Assembly: GCA_030621685.1 (NCBI GenBank) | Contig: JAUXHF010000148.1 | Coordinates: 1 to 5,339, forward strand | DNA from: Spirochaetota bacterium | GTDB taxonomy: Bacteria; Spirochaetota; UBA12135; COTS27 | Length of the DNA stretch: 5,339 nucleotides | Direction of reading: 5' to 3' | Shown here: positions 1 through 5,339 of the stretch, in pieces | Layout of the letters: every line of letters starts with the position of its first letter | How positions within the stretch are numbered: position 1 is the stretch's first letter | Program-made: the position numbers and the translations under genes | The notes under the pieces: generated by a model | Told to the model about the DNA's origin: nothing | Seen by the model: the letters and a program-made list of their open reading frames with translations, nothing else | Database searches by the model: none

Positions 1-233
1 CTCTCTGGGAAATTTAGCTGCAGAGGCTCGGCTTCTTGCAGGGCATCTTCTAGTTTATTAAATTCTATCTTCTGCGCAATACGCTGAAGTCCATCTTCTA
101 GCGCTTGGCTTTGCTGCCCCGGGCCAACTTGCGCCGTAAGGAACAAAGGCCCTGAAAAGACTAAACAAAAGACTAAACAAAAGAAGCCCCCAGCCATGAT
201 GCGAGGGCGAGCAAAACAAAGAAAGATCGCCAA
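1..233 (-). CDS. Secreted protein of unknown function, N-terminal fragment (cut by left window edge)
   Basis: The frame is open from 263 down to the left edge, and only the first 77 or so codons are inside the window. I do not recognise a family. The N-terminus is a clear Sec-type signal peptide: basic residues (ARPRI, residues 8-12), a hydrophobic core (about 17-33, GFFCLVFCLVFSGPLFL), then LTA-Q as a likely signal peptidase I site near residue 34. The remaining mature part (about 36-77) is Gln/Glu/Leu-rich and amphipathic, for example LEDGLQRIAQKIEFNKLEDA, which suggests a helical or TPR-like periplasmic protein; this is inference. The start is uncertain. I prefer TTG at 233-231 because it retains the basic n-region and has a GGGAG 11 bases upstream; ATG at 197-195 has no ribosome site and would leave a signal without positive charge. 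It begins about 53 bases after the preceding gene's stop, so co-transcription is plausible. The core contains an in-frame 12-base duplication. Confidence 0.7.
   Translation of the reverse strand, partial: MAIFLCFARPRIMAGGFFCLVFCLVFSGPLFLTAQVGPGQQSQALEDGLQRIAQKIEFNKLEDALQEAEPLQLNFPE
155..184. repeat. 12-base tandem direct repeat, about 2.5 copies, inside a signal peptide
   Basis: The unit gactaaacaaaa occurs at 159-170 and again at 171-182, and the period of 12 continues for a few bases on each side. It is in frame with the left-edge secreted protein and encodes FCLV twice in the hydrophobic core of the signal peptide. A gain or loss of a unit would lengthen or shorten the core by four residues without a frameshift. 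Confidence 0.9.
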
Positions 234-286
234 TTTCCAATAAACTCCCAAAAATTTTTTGTTTTATTCTAGCCAATTTGCAGAAC

Positions 287-2446
287 TTAGTTTCGCGAAG
301 AAGCCGCCGGAGCCAGCTCTTCGCTCTTCAAAGAATTGGATGCTCTTATAACAGGGCCATCAGCATTGCCGCTATCATTTTCAACTCGCGCTTCTAACTG
401 TGCAAGCGTCCCTTCTAAGCGCTTCAGTCTTTTTTCTGCAGAGACAATTCTTTGACGTATACGTTTATCATCTTGATACGCGCCTGCCTCGTTCACATAG
501 TTTTGCAAATCTCTTTGGCTATCTTTAGCAAGAAACAAAAGCTGTGCTTCTTGATTCTGCCTACTTTGCTTTAGGCTTTGCGATAACATGCGGTATTGCA
601 AAACTCCGCTACTAAAGAAAAAACTCCACTTGGGCGGTAGCTTTCTCCCCGCTCCAGAAAAGTTTTCGTAAGTATTCGTAATCTGTCGCAAAATGTTAAG
701 CGCTAGCCCAGCATTGTTTTTTTCCACTAAGGAAAAATAATCAAGACGAAGGCCCAAATTATTAGGCTGCTTGATTAGCAACTGGCTATATAAAGTTATA
801 AGCTCTCCTTCTTGTAGAAGCTGAAAGTAGAGCTTTCCTAAGTCGCGTACTTCTTCTCTTTTCTCAAGGTCAGTATTCTCTCGGCGGCTGGCTAAGCTTT
901 CTTTTTCTAGGCCCGCTAGCACGTTCAAACTTTCTCGTAAAAACGCTATTCTCATGACCTCTGTGTCGTTCTCTAGCTTGCCGCGCTTAGGAAAGAATCC
1001 GTAATAAATTTCCTTATTCCTCTGTGCCAAGTCTAAGTTTTCTTGAGCAAGCTGTATGTACTCTGCGCGATCATCAGGATTCCTCACGGCCGATTTTATA
1101 AATTCTTCGCTGCCAAAAATAAGCGGGTACACGTACCAATACGTTTCGGCGCTAGCATCACGAAGATGCCCATTGGCTTCTAATATTTTTCCTTGCTGCC
1201 ACAGCTCCTTAGCGTAATCGGTAAGCAAATTCGGCGTTACTTTTAAATACGCTTGATGTTCCTTGCGTACGGTCTGCGCTTTTTCATTATACTCCCTAAG
1301 CCTAGCAAGCCATGCTTTCCGCTCTGCTTTTTGTTCTGCATTGCCCGATATATTAGCAAGCTGGCTATTAGCTTGCTTGCTATATCGCCCCCATGAATCT
1401 TGCTCTAACCTTGCATATTCAGCAAAAATATCTACGGCTAAACGTTCCCAATGTTCGGCGTTTTCTGTTTCTAAATAGCCGCGCTTGTAGGCCTCCCAAT
1501 ACTGCTTATCCTCTAAACCATTCAGCGGCGAAAAAGAACGAAGCCCCTGTATCTTTTGGCTATCTTGTTCTTGCTCTTTTACATAGCCCTCTTCAATAAG
1601 TTCTAAAACATAGCGCTTAAAGTCTTCTGGGCTTATATCCACTTTATGCTTAAAACGAAGGGATGAAGCAAGCGTAAAATAATCGCCAGACAAACCATCT
1701 TCCATCAGGGCATCAACAAGAGCATAGCGTATCGGGGTTACTCGATACACAAGACCAAGCGGTTTCAAATACCATGGGCCTAAGTATTTGAAGTCCTGAT
1801 CGCTTAACAGGCCTCCGCTGCGTAACTGCAAGTTGTAAATGGATTTTGTCACCATAGCCTGCGCCGTGCGTTCTAACTCTTCTAGGCTATCCGTTTTAAA
1901 TTTCCTATCGAAGGCTTGCTTGCTGGTAGCACCCTGCTGCCCTATGGCCGCCGATACCCTTACTTGCAAGTCGTTAATTTTCTCTAAACTGAGTTCTTCT
2001 AAGCCTTTTCGTGGCCATGTTAAATACACCGGTCTTCCAGTGGAGAAAAGCTGGAAATCTCGAATAGCACGTATAAGCGTTATATCCTCTCGCTTTGTTT
2101 TGAAGAGATCTCCGTACAGCCGAGGGAACACATTTCCTTTTTGGTCAAAAAAATCAATATCCGGACGCAGGTTTTCTACCAGAGCAAAATAGAGCAGCGA
2201 AAAAACCTGATTATCGCCGCCTTCCGTCATGAAAATAGCATTCTCCTCGGCGCTCAGCATCAGATTAAAGGGGTAATTATGGTTCGCTAAATTTTCCCTA
2301 TTATTATTATGTTCCTGGCTGGTGGAGTATTGAAACCACTTTTTGTTTTTCTGCGAAAAATTCTTGCCAAGACCAAAAAGTAGCACAATAAATACTATGC
2401 TAAAAACTAGTGTGATGAGAAGCGTAAGAGCATGTTGTTTTTTCAT
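287..2446 (-). CDS. Membrane-anchored extracytoplasmic protein, detached C-terminal part of a DUF2723/TMEM260-like glycosyltransferase
   Basis: A 719-residue protein with a short basic start (MKKQ) and one hydrophobic segment at about residues 8-27, best read as an uncleaved signal anchor with the remainder outside the cytoplasm. Residues 69-96 (NAIFMTEGGDNQVFSLLYF..., then LRPDI) match the block that in full-length DUF2723 proteins follows the last membrane helix, where the usual form is NAILFT-GDNDTFPLWYLQ...RPDV. A second block at 223-238 (GPWYLKPLGLVYRVTP) resembles the later G-L-x-Y-R element of those proteins. From about 250 onward I recognise no named domain: it is strongly helical and charged, with a TPR-like stretch at about 535-590 and a coiled-coil-like end at about 661-690, then a Ser/Ala-rich tail. 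It lies 41 bases after the DUF2723 membrane gene. The ATG at 2446 follows an AAGGA by about 16 bases, longer than usual. The role is inferred as partner of the membrane half; it has no catalytic motif I can name. Confidence 0.85.
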   Translation of the reverse strand: MKKQHALTLLITLVFSIVFIVLLFGLGKNFSQKNKKWFQYSTSQEHNNNRENLANHNYPFNLMLSAEENAIFMTEGGDNQVFSLLYFALVENLRPDIDFFDQKGNVFPRLYGDLFKTKREDITLIRAIRDFQLFSTGRPVYLTWPRKGLEELSLEKINDLQVRVSAAIGQQGATSKQAFDRKFKTDSLEELERTAQAMVTKSIYNLQLRSGGLLSDQDFKYLGPWYLKPLGLVYRVTPIRYALVDALMEDGLSGDYFTLASSLRFKHKVDISPEDFKRYVLELIEEGYVKEQEQDSQKIQGLRSFSPLNGLEDKQYWEAYKRGYLETENAEHWERLAVDIFAEYARLEQDSWGRYSKQANSQLANISGNAEQKAERKAWLARLREYNEKAQTVRKEHQAYLKVTPNLLTDYAKELWQQGKILEANGHLRDASAETYWYVYPLIFGSEEFIKSAVRNPDDRAEYIQLAQENLDLAQRNKEIYYGFFPKRGKLENDTEVMRIAFLRESLNVLAGLEKESLASRRENTDLEKREEVRDLGKLYFQLLQEGELITLYSQLLIKQPNNLGLRLDYFSLVEKNNAGLALNILRQITNTYENFSGAGRKLPPKWSFFFSSGVLQYRMLSQSLKQSRQNQEAQLLFLAKDSQRDLQNYVNEAGAYQDDKRIRQRIVSAEKRLKRLEGTLAQLEARVENDSGNADGPVIRASNSLKSEELAPAASSRN

Positions 2447-2468
2447 AAATTATGTATTCATTTCCTTT
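2444..2468 (-). promoter_or_regulatory. Unusual translation start region: AAGGA followed by a three-codon ORF ahead of the 719-residue gene
   Basis: The only good ribosome-binding sequence before the gene is AAGGA (2463-2467). It lies about 16 bases from the ATG at 2446 but almost touches another ATG at 2461-2459, which opens a three-codon frame (Met-Asn-Thr, stop TAA at 2452-2450) in the same frame, ending three bases before the real start. The in-frame TAA rules out the upstream ATG as the gene's own start. Whether the short frame is translated is not known; the spacing is poor for both starts. Confidence 0.35.
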
Positions 2469-2487
2469 TTCTTTAGAATTCCATCTT

Positions 2488-3990
2488 TTAGGCACTTACT
2501 TGCTTTTCTTTTTGCTTCTTCTCAGGCTCTCGCAAAAACAAGACCTTCGAAAGCCAATCTACAAGCTCAATACAGAAGAGACTGCCCCAAGCCAGCGCTA
2601 TGGCTATCATTAAAAAAGAAGTAATAAAAAACACCTCTATAATAGAAAGCGTTCTTCCCGTAAGATCAAAGTTAAGAAACAAGAGAAGCTGCAGATTAAA
2701 ACTAACAAAGCCCAATGTGAAAATAAAAAACATAAGCGGATATTTATAAGCCTTCCATACAAGCCCCACGCCGGCTAGAACCCAAAGAGGAAGAGAAAAT
2801 TGTTTATAGTGAACCACTGTTAGCGCTGTTTTCAGCTGGATCATGAAATTTTCAAAGCTACGATCTACGGGGCTATCAGGAAATTGTTTCCTATTGATAA
2901 CCGCTATGAATTTAGAAATCTTTCCCCATACTTGTGACTCTTCAGAAATTCCGCCCCAGTTAATGGGAGGAGAACCATGGCTTCGAATAATCATGTACAT
3001 ATAAATACTCATGCCTATATACATAAAGAAAAAGAACTTTGAAAGCGCCACTGCCGTTTTCTGATAGGGATTATGCGGGTCTATGAGATCGTGGGCAGAA
3101 TATCTTATGAAAAGATAGTAGGCTAAGACTACCAAATTGGCAACCACGAAACCAGTCATGCCAATTTTTGTATTCAAGAAATTATTACTAAAAATATTCA
3201 CGCTTCGAGCATACAATTTCAGAAAATAAAAACCCCATGCCAAAGCCAGCGCTGCCAGCACAAAGCCCAAATGCGCTACGCCGCGTACTATATTTTTTTG
3301 GTAGCCCCGATGCGGCAGAATTTGAAAAATAATTAATATGCTAGCAATGTGAATACCAGCAAAAATCTCGGTAATCGCCAAAGTATGATGCCCCCCTAAA
3401 CCAACTCCAAACAACAAGGCATAGGCTAGCAAATAACGTTCGCCAAAATAAATTTTCTCCGAGTTTTGGTTTTCCAAAACATCATCTTGCCAAAGTAATA
3501 AGATATAAAATAACAGCGGCGGGAAAATAGAAGAAATAGTATACACCTCTGCCATGACAGCCTGCGCCCAAAAAGTATCGCTCATCATAACCGCTAAGCT
3601 GCCAAAACTAGCCGCTAGCGCCGCATAACTACGCTTGGTGCCTACCGATATAAACAGCTTCAGCAAGACCAGCATCAAAAAAAACAGCGTAAGCGAGGCA
3701 CAAAAAGCCGAGAAGAAATTCCCACGCCAAGCAATACTCTCAATTGGCAAATACATCATGAGCTTCCCCCATAACGAATGTATGGGATAACTTGGGGCAT
3801 GGGCAACTCCCAAATAATACATGGCCACGGTAAGCTCTCCGTTGTCCCCAGAAGACATCGATGGATGCATATGGTAAACATAAAATAGTAACGATAGTAT
3901 CGTCACTATAAACGCCACTATGTAATCGCCTTTTTGTAGCGAGTAAGGACGGTATTTTCCTAATAATTTCTCTTTTAAGCTTTTTCTCAT
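2488..3990 (-). CDS. DUF2723 / TMEM260-like GT-C membrane glycosyltransferase, membrane half only
   Basis: A 500-residue polytopic inner-membrane protein with roughly 11-12 hydrophobic segments (first at about 23-40, last at about 447-475) and a Lys/Glu-rich cytoplasmic-looking tail (489-497). Family motifs are clear and in order: GDNGEL at 48-53 in the first outside loop, with the acidic residues expected of GT-C enzymes; LGVAHAPSYPI at 60-70; SDTFWAQAVMAEVYT at 137-151; GLGGHHTL at 197-204; PPINWGG at 341-347; and NRKQFPDSP at 366-374. These match PF11028 (DUF2723). The human relative TMEM260 is a protein O-mannosyltransferase; the sugar, lipid donor and acceptor here cannot be told from sequence. 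It stops right after its last helix, while typical family members continue into an extracytoplasmic domain, which here is encoded by the next gene. The ATG at 3990 is preceded by only a weak AGAAG about ten bases upstream. It is 235 bases from mnmA, with candidate promoters in between. Confidence 0.92.
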   Translation of the reverse strand: MRKSLKEKLLGKYRPYSLQKGDYIVAFIVTILSLLFYVYHMHPSMSSGDNGELTVAMYYLGVAHAPSYPIHSLWGKLMMYLPIESIAWRGNFFSAFCASLTLFFLMLVLLKLFISVGTKRSYAALAASFGSLAVMMSDTFWAQAVMAEVYTISSIFPPLLFYILLLWQDDVLENQNSEKIYFGERYLLAYALLFGVGLGGHHTLAITEIFAGIHIASILIIFQILPHRGYQKNIVRGVAHLGFVLAALALAWGFYFLKLYARSVNIFSNNFLNTKIGMTGFVVANLVVLAYYLFIRYSAHDLIDPHNPYQKTAVALSKFFFFMYIGMSIYMYMIIRSHGSPPINWGGISEESQVWGKISKFIAVINRKQFPDSPVDRSFENFMIQLKTALTVVHYKQFSLPLWVLAGVGLVWKAYKYPLMFFIFTLGFVSFNLQLLLFLNFDLTGRTLSIIEVFFITSFLMIAIALAWGSLFCIELVDWLSKVLFLREPEKKQKEKQVSA

Positions 3991-4016
3991 GCTGCTGCTG
4001 TTCTTCTGTCTTTATA

Positions 4017-4045
4017 AGTATAGAATATCTGCTGCTATGTATTAA
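4017..4045 (-). promoter_or_regulatory. Candidate sigma-70-type promoter, proximal, for the DUF2723 gene
   Basis: On the minus strand TTAATA (4045-4040, four of six matches to TTGACA) and TATACT (4022-4017, five of six to TATAAT) are separated by 17 bases. Transcription would start near 4010, leaving a leader of about 20 bases before the ATG at 3990. In AT-rich spacer DNA such matches arise easily, so this is a candidate only. Confidence 0.35.
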
Positions 4046-4104
4046 CCGCAGATCATTCTTTCTTTATGTTTTTATCTTCCCATAAATTCTTTTACGTCAT
4101 CTTC

Positions 4105-4134
4105 ATTATAAGATGGTTTTCTGTTATTTTTCAC
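4105..4134 (-). promoter_or_regulatory. Candidate sigma-70-type promoter, distal, for the DUF2723 gene
   Basis: A perfect TATAAT lies on the minus strand at 4110-4105. At 18 bases upstream is GTGAAA (4134-4129, four of six to TTGACA), which falls in one copy of the 11-base tandem repeat. It would start transcription near 4098, within the candidate broken small gene. It is an alternative to the proximal candidate; the sequence alone does not decide between them. Confidence 0.3.
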
Positions 4135-4152
4135 ATGCTCTTCACATGCTCT
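4130..4152. repeat. Perfect 11-base tandem direct repeat in the mnmA-DUF2723 spacer
   Basis: The unit ttcacatgctc (plus strand) is present at 4130-4140 and identically at 4141-4151, with one more matching base at 4152. As 11 is not a multiple of three, the duplication shifts the reading frame of the small minus-strand ORF that crosses it. It also supplies the -35-like element of the distal promoter candidate. Confidence 0.95.
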
Positions 4153-4225
4153 ATATTCTCTTCGTTTCTTAGGTTTTTGTTCTTAGCTTGCTTGGCCATA
4201 CGCTGAAGGCAGGAGGCTTTCAATC

Positions 4226-5332
4226 TTAGAGTATAAGCGCCGAGCCGCAGCAAACATCGTGGTCATAAAATACGGCATATTGCCCGGGGGCAGCGCCCAA
4301 ATCTGCATTTTCATTGCTTTCACAAAGCTCAACAAAATACTCGTGTTTTGAATCTGGCTTAGCCTTGCTATGCAAACGACACTTTAGGCTCTCGGGGCTA
4401 TAACGGAGTTTTACGCGCATGAATTCTTTTAACCTTGGGGCTGTCTTCGATATCCAATGCGGCTTAGCTAGGCTAATATGTTTTTCATATGGCTTTGTTT
4501 CCTCGCCTCGGCGAGAGACGAAAACAAGGTTCTCTTCCACATTCTTAGCCTTCACATGCCATGGGCCACTGGAAAGCCCTAAGCCTTGACGCTGGCCTAT
4601 TGTGTAAAACCAATGTCCCTTATGCCCGCCCAAAATGTCTCCGCTGGATTGCTCTATTATTTTCCCACGGCGCTCGCCTAGATGAAAGGCTATGAAGTGC
4701 CTGAAATTCATCTTTCCTAAAAAGCAAAGCCCTTGGCTTTCAGGGCTTTGCGCATTAGGCAAATTCATGATACTGGCTAAGGCCCGCACTTCAGCCTTCA
4801 CTAAATGGCCGATGGGAAAGACACATTGCCTTAGCTGCTCAGCGCTTAATTGAGCCAAAAAATAGGTTTGGTCTTTAATGGGATCGCTGGCTGTTTTCAG
4901 CAATATCTCCGATTCTCTTTGCTCCAAGCGAGCATAATGACCGCTGGCCGTATGCTGATATTCAGCATCGGCAGTTTCTGCCTTGCCTTTGTTTAGCACA
5001 TCTTGAAAGGCTTTGAATTTTATCAGTGAGTTGCAAAGCATATCGGGGTTCGGGGTTTTCCCTAATTGTATCTGCTGCAATGAGGCCTCTATTACTTTTT
5101 CCCAATATTCTGTTTGCAGCGAGATCACTTGAAAGGGTACGCCTAGAAACCTGCACACAGCTTGGGCTTTTTTCACATCTTGCTCCCAGGGGCATTCCCC
5201 TAGAAAGCTCATCTCCTCTTGCAGCCATACTTTTATATAAAAAGCATGTACTTCTTGCCCTGCTTTTTTCAGCAAGGCTAAGGCTACAGCAGAATCAACT
5301 CCGCCAGAAAGCAATACCGCTGTTTTCCCCAT
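4226..5332 (-). CDS. mnmA: tRNA-specific 2-thiouridylase MnmA
   Basis: A 368-residue cytoplasmic enzyme that activates U34 of tRNA-Lys, -Glu and -Gln with ATP and replaces its 2-oxygen with sulfur relayed as a persulfide. All family marks are present: PP-loop SGGVDS at 9-14; TPNPDMLCN at 93-101 with catalytic Cys100; SGHYAR at 130-135; DQTYFL at 154-159; SQGLCFLGK at 199-207 with the second catalytic Cys203; YTIGQRQGLG at 243-252; and APGQYAVFYD at 348-357 in the C-terminal barrel. Length is normal for the family. Details such as GECPWEQD (45-52), EYWEKV (75-80), the SGD-LG-H-G-WFYTIGQRQGL run (230-251) and SGPW recall plant and algal organellar MnmA rather than the E. coli type. The ATG at 5332 is chosen because MGKTAVLLSGG is the expected N-terminus; AGGG lies just upstream, but the window ends seven bases later, so a longer start cannot be excluded. 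No terminator is visible after the stop. Confidence 0.97.
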   Translation of the reverse strand: MGKTAVLLSGGVDSAVALALLKKAGQEVHAFYIKVWLQEEMSFLGECPWEQDVKKAQAVCRFLGVPFQVISLQTEYWEKVIEASLQQIQLGKTPNPDMLCNSLIKFKAFQDVLNKGKAETADAEYQHTASGHYARLEQRESEILLKTASDPIKDQTYFLAQLSAEQLRQCVFPIGHLVKAEVRALASIMNLPNAQSPESQGLCFLGKMNFRHFIAFHLGERRGKIIEQSSGDILGGHKGHWFYTIGQRQGLGLSSGPWHVKAKNVEENLVFVSRRGEETKPYEKHISLAKPHWISKTAPRLKEFMRVKLRYSPESLKCRLHSKAKPDSKHEYFVELCESNENADLGAAPGQYAVFYDHDVCCGSALIL

Positions 5333-5339
5333 CGCCCTA

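Larger units (their letters stand above)
4072..4199 (-). pseudogene. Possible small charged protein (38 codons) broken by an 11-base duplication
   Basis: From ATG at 4199 the frame reads MAKQAKNK... and stops at TGA 4133-4131 after 22 codons. The stop falls within the second copy of a perfect 11-base tandem repeat (4130-4151). If one copy is removed, the frame passes without interruption into a second open stretch that ends at TAA 4074-4072, giving a 38-residue lysine- and acid-rich protein whose C-terminal part would read KNNRKPSYNEDDVKEFMGR. The continuity across the repeat suggests a real small gene disrupted by recent slippage, or a frame that can switch on and off. Against it: no ribosome-binding site is visible before the ATG, the protein is short, and I recognise no family. 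The frame is also open upstream of the ATG into the end of mnmA, so another start (for example TTG at 4223) is possible. Confidence 0.35.

Noticed and set aside
58..276. A 72-codon ATG-started minus-strand frame ending at 58
   Set aside because: It overlaps, in another frame, the left-edge gene that has a proper signal peptide and stays open to the window edge. Its own sequence has no signal or domain logic, and its C-terminal part is the typical Arg/Ser/Ala-rich product of an off-frame reading.
234..286. Near-palindromic A/T run between the 719-residue gene and the left-edge gene, considered as a terminator
   Set aside because: The stem has almost no G/C pairs, so it would not form a stable terminator hairpin. 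It looks like ordinary AT-rich spacer.
1355..1377. Inverted repeat agcaagct / agcttgct with a seven-base loop
   Set aside because: It lies deep in the coding sequence of the 719-residue gene, with no T-run after the stem on either strand. It is best explained by codon choice (Ala, Asn, Ser, Gln) and not as a terminator.
1839..2192. A 117-codon plus-strand frame opposite the 719-residue gene
   Set aside because: It is antisense to a well-supported gene, Ser/Arg/Lys-rich without any recognisable motif, and has no neighbours on the plus strand. The same applies to the plus-strand frames at 1263-1478, 1393-1599 and 2343-2624.
4200..4225. Hairpin or terminator after the mnmA stop
   Set aside because: The AAGGCAGGAGGCTTT stretch is not self-complementary beyond three bases and is not followed by a T-run. 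The AGGAGG in it is on the plus strand with no gene after it.
4962..5228. An 88-codon minus-strand frame inside mnmA
   Set aside because: It overlaps the conserved catalytic part of mnmA in another frame and has an Arg-rich, motif-free composition.

Overview
The window is a stretch of a moderately AT-rich Gram-negative bacterial chromosome in which every gene I can support lies on the minus strand. Read in transcription order (right to left) it holds mnmA (tRNA 2-thiouridylase, complete or nearly so at the right edge), a 235-base spacer with a candidate broken small gene, a 500-residue polytopic membrane protein of the DUF2723 / TMEM260-like family, a 719-residue membrane-anchored protein, and the first 77 or so codons of a secreted protein cut by the left edge. 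I see no RNA genes, mobile elements or CRISPR.

The lineage is uncertain. DUF2723 proteins are common in Bacteroidota, Elusimicrobiota, Spirochaetota, Fibrobacterota and related groups. The MnmA here carries features that, from memory, match plant and algal organellar MnmA better than the E. coli form. Signal peptides and an anchored extracytoplasmic protein fit an envelope-rich Gram-negative. I do not name a genus.

The two large genes appear to be one system. The 500-residue protein has the N-terminal multi-spanning GT-C-like half of a DUF2723 protein. The 719-residue protein has one N-terminal membrane anchor followed by the motif that in ordinary DUF2723 proteins sits just after the last membrane helix (NAIFMTEGGDNQ and LRPDI). 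Together they look like one TMEM260-type protein split into two genes 41 bases apart, with a long helical extension added to the second. By family analogy this would be an envelope protein O-glycosylation system using a lipid-linked sugar, but substrate and acceptor are unknown. The secreted protein that follows is about 53 bases downstream and may belong to the same transcript.

The less ordinary material is small: an 11-base perfect tandem duplication in the mnmA-DUF2723 spacer that breaks what would otherwise be a 38-codon reading frame, and a 12-base tandem duplication inside the signal peptide of the left-edge gene (FCLV twice). Two possible promoters lie in the spacer ahead of the DUF2723 gene. 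No convincing rho-independent terminator is visible anywhere.
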